From Oscheius sp. JU75 (lineage: Eukaryota; Nematoda; Chromadorea; Rhabditida; Rhabditidae), in NCBI GenBank assembly GCA_037178855.1, contig JASJZC010000006.1, positions 8,226,501 to 8,290,500 of the forward strand: a stretch of DNA of 64,000 nucleotides, read 5' to 3'. Below the pieces are notes generated by a model, which saw only the letters and a list, made by a program, of their open reading frames with translations, was not told the origin of the DNA and searched no databases. This document shows positions 1 to 9,791 of this stretch, in pieces. Within the stretch, counting starts at the first letter, position 1. Each line of letters begins with the position of its first letter. The position numbers and the translations under genes were made by a program.

Positions 1-308
1 CCACGTCGTCATCATCATCTTGCCAGACGGCTTTTGAGGTGGCTGGGGGCTGAAAACACCCTCGGACAAGAAAATATAGGAAATACCTGAACTTCTGCCT
101 CGTTTTCCGAATCGGTCTCGTCTTCGGAGCTGGATTGATCGTTCGTCACGCCAAAAAGCTTCTTGGCAAGTGTGGATTCTTCAGCGTCGCCTAGTAGATG
201 CTGTAATTAGTTATATTGAAGCAAAAAGAGAAGGAGAAAGCTCACAATTGCCTTCCGCTTGGGCTGTTGACGCTTGACGTTTTCTTCTACCATCTCCGCG
301 TCTCCCAT
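1..308 (-). CDS. UTP18: UTP18-like U3 snoRNP (SSU processome) protein, N-terminal part
   Basis: Three exons on the minus strand: 308-246, 200-87 and 49-1, joined in frame, with the gene continuing past the window start. The reading begins MGDAEMVEENVKRQQPKRKA, then HLLGDAEESTLAKKLFGV, an acidic Ser/Asp/Glu stretch, and a segment ending AVWQDDDDDV. This order (Leu-rich element with KKLFG, acidic linker, then a tryptophan followed by an acidic run) resembles the N-terminus of UTP18, the WD40 protein of the small-subunit processome that acts in nucleolar 18S rRNA maturation. The WD repeats would lie outside the window, so the call rests on the N-terminus only. The start at 308 was chosen because upstream in-frame sequence is low-complexity and not protein-like. 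Introns are 45 and 37 nt. Divergent from ABCF3 with about 0.5 kb between start codons. Family membership is inferred, not proved. Confidence 0.65.
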
Positions 309-824
309 AGTCGGCTCTAGAAGTTTTATTTGTGGAAACGTGATGAGAGACCAAAGTGTAGCATGTTCTCTAGTAGGAGGCTGTATCAAACAACAAAGTA
401 AGAGTGAAAATTGGTTAATTGAGAAGAGAAAACTGCTTGGAAATCGAAAGCAATTGGATTCTTTTCCTTGGCGTTTGCACATAAATGTTGTACGCAACAT
501 TTTTTGATACGGTAGTTTCTTTAGGATTTCCAATTTGTTTCATTTTTTTGTCATTTCTTCTCCTTTTCCAGTCCTTTTCACCCTAAAATGACAGCAAAAA
601 AAAGCAATTTTCAGATTCGCTGACAACAGTGGATGGTAGAAGAACGTTGGGTAGACGAGATAACCGCTAATATTATCCCCTCGGACTGGCTTTATTACGT
701 GCTACTCATTCCAAGTCTTCTTCCCGTTCTCATCACCTATTACTTCTTCATTTGGCTCGGTTAGTGGCCACATTGTGCTCTCCAACAAAGAATTTAGGTA
801 ACGAATTCTTCGTAAACAACTAAA
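309..824. promoter_or_regulatory. divergent intergenic region between UTP18-like gene and ABCF3
   Basis: About 0.5 kb separates the two divergent start codons, so both promoters and 5' UTRs must lie here. An acceptor-like TTTTCAG at about 609-615, followed by non-coding sequence up to the ABCF3 ATG, could be a spliced-leader acceptor or a 5' UTR intron end. No TATA box or other defined element is evident. Inference from gene layout only. Confidence 0.3.
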
Positions 825-3800
825 ATGGCAAACGTGGCGGCAATTCCGGGCTATTTGTCCGGAACATTCCCTACTCTTCCCGTCGAAGTCAAGGACTACA
901 TTTCGGGTAAGACATGCATTATTTTGGCTATAATGTTGCTTCCAGCTGTCCTCAAGGAGAATTCTGAAGACCTGACCTCTCTCGACGAGGTATACGAAGC
1001 TGTCGGAGAGCATCTGGAAGGCTACATTGAAAACCTATGTGAGGAAGGATCACGCCGTGCTTGTCAACAGCTCCTGCGTCTGCTTCATGGAGAGTAAGCC
1101 TCGTAATCTTTCTATTTCACGTACTATTCTCTAGAAATCTCCCCAAGGCAGCTCGTGAGACCGGAACCACGAAGAAACTCGAACAGACGGTCGATATGGC
1201 CGCAGAAAACCAGAACTTTGCTGCCCTTGAGAGCATTTGGAAGATTCAATCCCGTGACACGCCCATGGTAGTCACTTTCTAGGTATCATAGAACAAAGCT
1301 TTCAGCAAGTAGACAAGGACAAGCTGCGCAAGGCAAATCAGCGAGCCGAAGCCAAGGCCGAGCAGCGTGGAGACGAGCCCGTCGTCAGAAAAAAGCGGCC
1401 CGAATCGACGGCCACAGCCACACAGGCCCCATTCAAGGAGGCAGCTCGGAATGCGAATTCCAAGGACGTCAAGATGGAAAGTATCGATATTTCGATCGGC
1501 ACGAAGCAGCTGCTCTCCTGCGCCGATCTCACAATGGCCTACGGGCGTCGTTACGGTCTCGTGGGTAGGAACGGTATTGGAAAGTCCACCCTGCTGAAAA
1601 TGATCTCCAGGTACGGGAATTTGTGGGAAATGTTCGGTTGGCTGCCTCACTTCTATCGTAAATTTGGCGGGCTTTCCCAAATCCGGGTTTCTGCTCCTTT
1701 TCTTCAATTTCCTTGCTCAACACGTTTCAAGAGACCATAGCTCTGTAATCGGTGAACCCCCAATCTGTTCCTATTTTCCAGACGTTCGAAGTCCTGAATT
1801 TTCTCGATTTTCTGTTTTTCACGATAAGCCCGCCAAAGTTTGATTGAGGAGGCCTTCTTACCTATTATTTTCTGTGATCAGTTCTGACATCCTTTTTTCA
1901 GCGACCAGCTGAAGATTCCGGCCGGTATCAGCCTTCTCTCCGTCGAGCAAGAGGTCGAAGGAGATGACACGCCCGTTCTGGACGCTGTCCTCATCTCGGA
2001 TTCTCGCCGCGTGGCCATGATGGACAAGGAAAAGACTCTCCAAGCCCGACTGAACAAGGAGAATCTCTCCGACAGCGAGAAGAACAAATGGATGGACGAA
2101 TTGAATAAGCTCTACGTCGAGATGGAGGCGCTCCAGCTGGACAAGGCTCCCGCCAAGGCTGCCTCAATCCTCTACGGTCTCGGTTTCACGCCGGATGAGC
2201 AAAAAAAACCCACAAAAGAGTTCTCTGGAGGATGGCGCATGAGGGTTGCTCTGGCCCGAGCACTCTTCGTCGCCCCAGACATCCTGCTTCTTGACGAGCC
2301 GACTAACATGTTGGACATGAGGTAGTTTCTTAATTTTTGGAACTTTTGTAAAGTCGGAGAGACGTGTAATCATGTACTCGTTCGTCTGTTGCGAGAGCCA
2401 GTTACCCCCAGAATATTGTAACAGGATTGGGTATCGCTCTTTTGAGGGTATTGAGTTTGTATTTTGTCAACTTTTCACTTTGGGAGCCTTTTCTATGGTT
2501 CAGAGCACAGAATAGGCACGACGCGATGCAATTGCAGATCTCCGTTCTGTCTGTCATACTGAACAGCTCTGGCAGCGCATGTTACTGAACTTGGGACGAG
2601 CCATAACGTCCGATTTCAGAGCAGTTTACTGGCTGGAAGGACATCTTCAGCACTGGGAGGGCACAATCCTGACCGTTTCTCACGACCGCAAGTTCCTCAA
2701 TGAGACCTGTACGGATATTGTACATCTGCACACGCGACGACTCGACCACTACAAAGGCAACTACGACCAGTTCGAGAAGACGATGAAGGAGAAGCTGACG
2801 CAACAGCAGCGCGAGTACGAGGCACAGCAGCAGCTACGAGCCCATACACAGGAATTCATCGACAAGTTCCGCTACAACGCCAAGCGTGCCTCGATGGTTC
2901 AGAGCAGAATCAAGATGCTGGAACGATTGTAAGTTTGACCCTTTTTTCCTTTGTGCGTTGTATCTTTGTAGGATTTATTGCAATGACATTCACCAACATT
3001 TTCCCAGTTTAGCTCGTTTAGAGACTAGCCGGGGTGACCCTTTATGTAGTTAACACAGAAAATGCCAAGAAGGTAGACTTGCCAGTGCGATGCGTAAGAA
3101 TTAAAAATGTGGGAATTACCCTAAAATGTCCATTTTAGACCAGTGCTCCAGCCCGTCGAATTCGACGCCGACATTACCTTCCGCTTCCCCGAGTGCGAGC
3201 TCTTGAGCAACCCCGTGCTCCAGCTGGATGATGTTTCCTTCCGCTACAACGAGGAGACCCCATTCGTTTTCCGTAAGCTCAATCTCGGCACCCACGCTCA
3301 GTCGCGGATCTGCATCGTCGGAGAGAACGGAGCCGGTAAGGTTTTTTTTTAGAACTTTTTCGTACTTTTAATTGGACTTACCCCAACCGATCACGCTCAT
3401 TCTCTTGGCTCAAATAATATCCGCTTTTAAGGTAAAACCACCCTTCTCAAGGTCCTGCTCGGAGATCTGAACCCCTCCCTCGGTCTCCGCAACGTGAATC
3501 GTCGTCTCCGGATCGGTTACTTCACCCAGCACCATGTGGACCAGCTCGACATGGACATGACGGCCATCGAGGTCCTGGCCAAAAATCATCCGGGAAAGGT
3601 GATTTTCTGTTGTTTTTATTCTGACTAAATAGGGCATTTAGAGTCAGGAAGACTACCGCGCAGCCCTTGGCCGATTCGGATTGAGCGGAGATATGGCCCT
3701 TCAGTCTGTGTACACGCTCTCCGGAGGACAGAAGAGTCGTCTGGCCTTTGCCAACATCGCCATGATGAAGTATTTTTACTTTTGTTGGTGGGAAAATAAC

Positions 3801-4126
3801 GAAATTTCAGTCCAAACTACCTGGTTATGGACGAGCCTACCAATCACTTGGACGTTGAGACCGTCGCGGCTCTTGGAAATGCAATCAACAAGTTCAATGT
3901 GGGTTTTTTGGTACTTTTATTTACAAGTCAAAGCAGCAGACCACCGAAATAATTTCTAAATTTTTAAATTCAGGGCGGAGTCGTCCTTGTCAGCCACGAC
4001 GAGCAACTGATCGAGATGGTCTGCAAGGAGCTCTGGGTGGCCAAAGACCGCATGGTCACCACGCTGGAGGGAGGACTCGAGGAGTACCGCAAACAGGTCT
4101 ACAAGCAGCTCCAGATGGTCGCCTAA
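825..4126 (+). CDS. abcf-3: ABCF3 / GCN20-type ribosome-associated ABC ATPase
   Basis: Eleven exons (825-906, 946-1093, 1135-1267, 1306-1610, 1902-2321, 2620-2928, 3139-3335, 3432-3598, 3642-3769, 3811-3898, 3974-4126) join in frame to 709 codons, a normal ABCF3 length. The N-terminal region ([20 protein letters not shown]) matches the ABCF3-specific extension. First cassette: Walker A GRNGIGKS, signature FSGGW, Walker [12 protein letters not shown]. Linker: Lys/Gln-rich coiled coil ([14 protein letters not shown]). Second cassette: Walker A GENGAGKT split by an intron, signature LSGGQ, Walker [12 protein letters not shown]-loop SHD. There are no membrane segments, as expected of ABCF proteins, which act on ribosomes; yeast Gcn20 works with Gcn1 to activate Gcn2. 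This is functionally near the eIF2alpha kinase at the other end of the window, but linkage over 57 kb need not mean anything. Both ATP sites look intact. Confidence 0.95.
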
Positions 4127-5075
4127 ATTTCGGGGTAAAAGTGTTTTTGTTTTCATGTTGAGTTTACGCGACCCATAAATTTTTTATTATACTTTTCACG
4201 TATCAAAATATTAGGCTGGTCCTCCATGAAATTCTTATCGTGCTTGTGTACCTTGGTCGGCCTCGGGGGTAGCTTCTTTTGGTAACAGAACGACTTCCCG
4301 TTTTCCTTTCTCTGCACCGCTGATTGACAGCCCGTTCCTTTTGATCTTCGCTAGTGTCGAATGGTGGTCAGTGTCAATCGGGCCATGGTCGTGTGAGACG
4401 ACCACTTTTTATCACCTGTTCATCCCTTGGGAGCTTTCTGTGAACCTGTCAACTTCCCACCTTTGGGAACCTTTCTCTTCTCAAAATAGCTTGCTAAAAA
4501 AAATTCCCCTCACGGGGTATCGAACCCTGAGCGCGAAGGCTGTAACGGCCACTCTTACACCAGTTTTGATTAATCTTTGAAGGGCTGTAATTTTGTTTGA
4601 AGACCGGAAACCTCTGAATATGTTTAAATATTCTTATTCAGGTCGAAAAACTTTACAAAATGGAACTTTACAAAAAAGAAGTTGAACTCGGGCGGTATTG
4701 AGCCCATGATCCCTCGATGCATAATACCCAGTATTCGAATCGAATTCTTTCTATGGCAAAACGATAAATTTTGATCGCGATTTCAAGCAAAACTATGTGA
4801 CTGCATCTTTTTACATCGAAACGTTGCAGCTTGCAAACAGTGATCGATGTCTTTTGATTGTTCTCTGCCTGCCGCGTTCTTTCTCCCCCTTCGATACCGA
4901 TTCCTCTTGATAACCTAGCCTATACCCTGCCGAAACTTCCTCCAAAACACTCGACCTTTTAGACCTTTCTTGACAAAGATTCCTTCTAAAGGAAAGGGAG
5001 AATTCTATCCTCATTTTTCATATAGTTTTTCGAGGCTAAACAGCATTTTTATCCGCTCCAGCAAGTTATGAAAAG
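4127..5075. other. intergenic region with tRNA-like repeat fragments
   Basis: No coding exon is supported here. On the minus strand about 4500-4570 carries a B-box-like GGTTCGATACC preceded by a degenerate A-box, so it looks like a SINE fragment. A second, weaker tRNA-like piece lies at about 4688-4745. The last 40 bases before 5076 include an acceptor-like CTCCAG. Confidence 0.4.
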
Positions 5076-5442
5076 ATGTACAGCTCCAATGTGGCCAAGT
5101 TTGCGCACTTTCACGCGAAAAAATACTATGCCGTCCTCAAAAAAATGGGTATTTATTGATGTCAAGATCCCCTTGACGTCTGGTTTAAAAATAACCGCAG
5201 ATGACTAATCGCATGACCTGCACATGATCTCTCATTATTGAATTTGCCTTCCCCATACCTTTCTGATTTCCTCTTCCTCTCTCTCAACGAACACTCCCGA
5301 CCTTGTGTGTGGCGTTTGTGGCGCCATCCGCAACCCTAGAAATCGTCTGATTGCAGAGATAAGCTGGGCACTGGTGGCGCTGAATTTGTACAGCGGACGC
5401 GAAAACTCCTTCTCCATCGCGGACCTGCAGCCTTACAAGTAG
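5076..5442 (+). CDS. possible small two-exon protein upstream of the dehydratase
   Basis: Reading 5076-5148 spliced to 5357-5442 gives an open frame of about 53 residues that begins MYSSNVAKFAHFHAKKYYAV and stops at TAG just after a Gln-Pro-Tyr-Lys end. The donor (GTATTT) and acceptor (TTGCAG) are plausible, and the basic, aromatic N-terminus followed by a short apolar stretch could suit a small mitochondrial protein. I do not recognise a family. The stop is only 53 nt before the dehydratase ATG, so this could be a short upstream cistron, an alternative first exon or chance. The sequence does not decide between these. Confidence 0.3.
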
Positions 5443-5495
5443 ATTTCTATTTTTTTAATCCTAAAAAGCGAGTTAAGTTCGTCGGAGATTCAATA

Positions 5496-6858
5496 ATGAA
5501 GACATCACAGCTGTACCTCGTCGTCTACAATGCCATTCAGATCCTCGGGTTCGTTTTTTGTCATTTTTCACTGAAAAAAAGGTTTAAGATGGGCCTACAT
5601 CCTTCTTCTGACAGTCCGCGGTCTGGCAGACGGCCTGACCTTCCCCGAGCTGTATAAAAGCGTCGAAACCCCGCTGAAAATCTTCCAGACTGCCGCGATT
5701 CTCGAGGTTGCTCGTTTTTTTTTTCTTAGAATCAAAAAAATGCAGGTTATTCACTCGCTGACAGGCCTGGTTCGATCTCCAGTCGGAACAACACTGATGC
5801 AGGTCACCAGCAGAGTAGTCCTTGTCTGGCCCATCCTCCACACCTGTGCTACCGTGAGTTTTTCATTTTTTCTTTCCCAATTTTTTAGGGGTTTTTTTTA
5901 ATCGAAGAACGATGCGTAAAAGAGCTTTTTAGTACGGGACGCATGTCACGAATCATCTCGCTGCGTCTATGAGCTTCTCAGGCGTTTTTTGCATTGTTTT
6001 GAGTCTGTATTTGAATACTGCGACGACAAAATGCTAATGCGGAGACCATAATGAGAGATAACGTTAGTATGAGGGCAAACAAGTGCCTTCTGCCTCCTAT
6101 TTTTTATGTCCCTGGCAAATTTGGTGTCAGCTTTGTTTTCTTGGTTGTAAAAGTGGAAAACAGGACAAACTCAATTGGTAAATGCTTGCAAAACATCTAA
6201 AAACGGTCATCTTGAAAGCAAAAAAGAAGGGTCTTCAAAAATACGAACGCCAATCCGTTTGAGTTCGTCGATCATTGACAAAGGAGAAGCTTTTTTCGCG
6301 AGTACTTTAATAACGCAGAAAAATGTTTTTTTTGACAATTTAATTTCTGTCGTACGTGGGGAGAAGAGAAGCCAGGTCGAAGACCAGTGAAACTAAAGCT
6401 GAATCGAGTCATTTGCCTAACAAAATATAAAAACTAAGAAGAAATAGAAAAACTAAATCAGTTTTCAGAGTCGCGTCAGTCTCGGTGTTCCACTGCTCCT
6501 CCTCGCATGGTCCATCACCGAGGTTATTCGCTATTCCTTCTACGCGCTTGGACTCTTCGGGGCCGTGCCCTACTTCCTCACCTACCTCCGTTATACCACC
6601 TTCATTGTTCTGTACCCGATGGGCGTCACTGGCGAGCTGCTGACCCTCTTTGCCGCTCTGCCCGAAGTGGCTGAGAAGAAACACTACAGTCTTGAGATGC
6701 CCAACGCCCTCAACTTTGGAATCTCGTTCTGGTGGGTGCTGATCTTCGCGGCCATCTCCTACATCCCCGGCTTCCCGCAGCTCTACTTTTACATGTTCGC
6801 CCAGAGGAGGAAAATCATCGGTGGCGAGGGAGCCCGAGCTGACAAGAAGAAGAATTAA
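5496..6858 (+). CDS. HACD: very-long-chain (3R)-3-hydroxyacyl-CoA dehydratase (PTPLA/HACD/Phs1 family)
   Basis: Four exons (5496-5548, 5589-5706, 5746-5853, 6469-6858) join in frame to 222 residues. The start MKTSQLYLVVYNAIQILG matches the first membrane helix of the family. Later segments KIFQTAAILEVIHSLTGLV, EVIRYSFYALG and LRYTTFIVLYPMGVTGELL are typical; the last carries the Tyr (in LYPMG) and the Glu seven residues later (in TGEL), which correspond to the catalytic pair of yeast Phs1. The protein should sit in the ER membrane and catalyse the third step of fatty-acid elongation. The Lys-rich C-terminus (ADKKKN) resembles an ER-retention tail. The 615-nt third intron is unusually long for this gene and is low-complexity. 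No N-terminal CS/p23 domain is present, so it is HACD1/2-like rather than HACD3-like. Confidence 0.9.
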
Positions 6859-6917
6859 CACCTTTGTCTCTCTGTGAATGTCAAAATTGTAATTTTACGA
6901 GTAAATTATTTTTCTTA

Positions 6918-9791
6918 TTAGACTGAGGAAGAGCCCTGGAGCTTCCGCGGAGCGCTGTATTCGGTCATCTCGTTCGGCGCTGAAGTGGTGGTTCGTTTTT
7001 CGGCAGCCTTCCGGAAACAGCAGAAGGCCTTCTTCAAGGCGTCGTTGTAGGGACGAACAAAGTACAGAGTTACCAGAGGACTACAGGCTGGGAAGAAACT
7101 GAAAGTAATCGGTCGAAATTGAAACTTGCTGCTCCGCGCTGAATGCATCTGTCTCTGTATCAGGCAAAACTAAATGGAACGCCATGTTCATCCATCTTAT
7201 CCCAAGCATTTTGTTGCTTTTGAGATTTCCTACAGAGTTTAAGCACTAGCTCAATTTGAGTTACGATATTATCGGAAAGTGAAAGAAGAAGACGGTCGGA
7301 GCGATTAAAATTAGCCAGCATGATAGGTAGCATGAAATACATGAGAATGACTAACAGATCGAGACTGAAAGCACAACTGAGATGGGTCGGCAGTAGAAAT
7401 GTCATAGGACTGGGACATGCCGCAAAGGGCAGCCTGAAGAAAGGCTGCTTCAAGCAGCTTGAAAACACGGTCACAAAGATGGGCAATAAGGGTGCAATGA
7501 CTATAGAACGATAAAAAGATGTCACTGGACTTGGACTAGTTGACCAGGACTTTCAGAAAGATTGCACTGTTAGATTTATGACAGATTGGCAGAGACAGGG
7601 ATGACGTCGCCAACTACTGTAAAAAGCATGAAAACCCACCTAAAGAGTACATAGACGAGGTACTCTATAATGGTCAAGTCGATGAACTCCAGATGATACA
7701 GTCCGTAGATGGTAATAGGCGGAAAGATGAACAAGAGAGGTAGGGAGGCTTGTATTGTCAAAGCCTAGACTAGGTTCATACAAACTTGGAATACAAAAAC
7801 AAACCCGAATCAGCCTCCGATGTCCCCTCACAGTATTCTCGTTCATCGTCTGCAATTCCTATTCCTGACTTTCTCTACACCAGGACAACTCACCAACTGG
7901 CTCCTCAGCACACTGTGAGCTTTCTTGTAGAAGTAGAGAACCAGGGAGTAGATAGGGAACATTGGGAGAACGATTGTGCCCAGCGTTATGCAGGTTAGTG
8001 GCTGTGTGAGCATGTTGTTTCCGCTTATGGGCCAGCCGGTCAAATTGTAGCTGGGCTTATTTCGGAGTAGGTAGGCCCGAACTTCGTCGGGAGGAGCCTC
8101 GGAGAAGATGAAGAGAATCTGAAGGGAACACTTTATTCAAATCCTGGCGGGAACAAACATTCTGAGCTAAAGATACGGACCAAAGACACAGACAGATGGC
8201 CAATGCGGTGATGGTAGAAGGCTGAGGTCGTATGAGCACGTAGTAGCGATAGCCGAAAGACAGAGGAAAAGACATGAAGGTATAGAAGATGGCGTGGAGT
8301 TGAGTACTGTAGACGAAATAGCCGACTGCTGGCTGGAAGAACCGGGCAACACCGAGTGGAACGTAGGCGAAAGCCCACTTGTTTGGGATTATTCTGGAAA
8401 AATATAGGTCTGTCTCTCCGTGTCACGTGGGTTCGTTCAAAGACAACGTTTCGGTATGGTAGCCGGTGCCCCGGTCAAGAGACCATTCTGGCCGATGCTA
8501 CCGAAGTTCCCAGCGATGTCAACACGTACTGGTGTGTAGTCAAGGAAATGCTGAGGAATCTACATCGGAAGAAGTATCACGTTGTCAAGGTCAGTAGCTT
8601 TAGAAAGAAAAAGTTAAATACGTAAAAAGTACCTTTTACTAGTCACGGATCGAACCTGTATCGTTTGTACGCAAGACTGTCGCTTTAGCCATTAGACCAA
8701 AATGCGAAGCGCCAGCCGTGTCTCACCCATTTCTACTCGACAGGCTACGTGAATGGCGCCTTTTCAATATCCCTGTCCGTTACCTAAATTAGGTCCTAAG
8801 TTTTTGAGGTACCATTTAGATCCGACCCTGTTATAAGCAGAGGTTGTTTAAATTTTGAGAAGCTTTCCTCCGAGGAAAGCAACGAGTTCTCAATATTTAG
8901 TAATAAGTCTTTTTTCTGAAATTTAGATATTTTTGAAATTTTGATAGCTATTTAAAAATGCCAAAAAGTCTGCGTATATCTATCTGGAGCCCTAATTGGC
9001 AATTTATCACACATACTTTGTGACATTTACTCTTTGCAAGTCAAGACAAATCGAGTCTGGGTTTGGGAGATGCGTCTTTGGGAGAACGTTGCCGAGGTAG
9101 CTTGACTTCAACATCATCTACCTGTCACGATCAGGCAAACGTGTTGGCATCAGCCAAACGTGTTCTGCAAATCTCGTCTCTCTGTATATCTGCTTTGTTC
9201 GCATTTTGTTCCTATGATCGCTCTTCGAACCGGGAAGTACTCTTTGATTATTCCCCTCATTAGGGAGCTACTTATCGCTCCCGATCAACGAACCTGATCT
9301 GTCCGATGGTCGAGGACAAGCTGAAGACCAACTCAGCTACGGCTACATTGAGCAGGAAGACTCTGTAAATCTCGTAATTGGACAAAAAACGTGCAAGCAT
9401 ATACGGTATACCGCTCCTCTCGTGAAATCGGCGCATAACAGAAAAATGTGCGGGAAAAAAAAACTTTCAGAAAGTATTTTGAGGGTTTCATCAGAGGGAA
9501 ACATGGCCACGACCATATGGGTTTCGAACCCAAGTCGTTTTAATATGCACTCAGTCCCCAAAGAACCATGGAAGAGAGGCCAGGATTTGAATAGAGGTCA
9601 AGCATAAGCGATATACTGTACCTGTAAATATTGAGACTTTTAGGCGACTTGGTGAGGATGAGGTAGATGAGAGTCAGGTTGGCAGTGATACCGACGGCAC
9701 CGGTACAATAGAAAGTGGTCGAGGCCAGGTAGTCTAAGAAGGTCCATTTCTGCAGCCGAACATCATAGACGTCCTCCAGAGAATCGTTCAT
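6918..9791 (-). CDS. nematode 7TM chemoreceptor (Str superfamily type)
   Basis: Six minus-strand exons (9791-9622, 9362-9294, 8393-8177, 8118-7894, 7764-7640, 7098-6918) join in frame to 328 residues. TM1 is in STTFYCTGAVGITANLTLIY; TM2 begins with the chemoreceptor-like YRVFLLNVAVAELVFSL. A TM3/4 exon contains FGYRYYVLIRPQPS, and an extracellular loop plus TM5 ends at LVLYFYKKAHSVLRSQL. The last exon gives FFPACSPLVTLYFVRPY, the usual TM7 form in nematode Str-type receptors. This family acts mainly in the sensory cilia of chemosensory neurons. The second intron (about 900 nt) is swollen by a duplicated tbh-1 fragment and repeats. Ligand and exact subfamily (srd, str or srh) are not assigned. 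Confidence 0.85.
8410..8950 (+). pseudogene. broken duplicate of tbh-1 exon 3 with flanking intron
   Basis: On the plus strand, 8414-8590 aligns with tbh-1 exon 3 (22625-22446, minus) plus the end of the preceding intron. It still encodes SDVNTYWCVVKEM and a following KKYHVVK, matching SDTNTYWCVVKEM and KKHHVVK in tbh-1. About 30 nt of the exon are missing, so the frame is broken. Downstream, the copy follows the tbh-1 intron through a tRNA-like segment and a stretch ending at about 8950. Intron sequence on both sides shows a DNA-level duplication, not a retrocopy. It lies antisense inside an intron of the chemoreceptor gene. Confidence 0.8.
8640..8708 (-). repeat. tRNA-like SINE segment (copy in chemoreceptor intron)
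   Basis: The minus strand reads an A-box-like TGGTCTAATGGCTAAAGCG and a B-box GGTTCGATCC 40 nt later. The acceptor and anticodon stems do not pair, so this is a tRNA-derived repeat rather than a tRNA gene. The same element lies at 22,320-22,395 in the tbh-1 intron and was carried here with the duplicated exon. Confidence 0.6.
8957..9127 (+). repeat. ~170-bp dispersed repeat, copy 1
   Basis: Runs from AAAATGCCAAAAAGT through GAGCCCTAATTGGCA and TTTGGGAGATGCGTC to ACATCATCTACCTGTCA. A similar sequence occupies 21,919-22,088 in the same plus-strand orientation. It is therefore inverted relative to the adjoining tbh-1 exon duplication. Confidence 0.6.
9502..9565 (-). repeat. tRNA-like SINE fragment
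   Basis: The minus strand contains the B-box-like GGGTTCGAAACC with upstream tRNA-like sequence, but no foldable cloverleaf. It sits in the first intron of the chemoreceptor gene. Confidence 0.4.
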
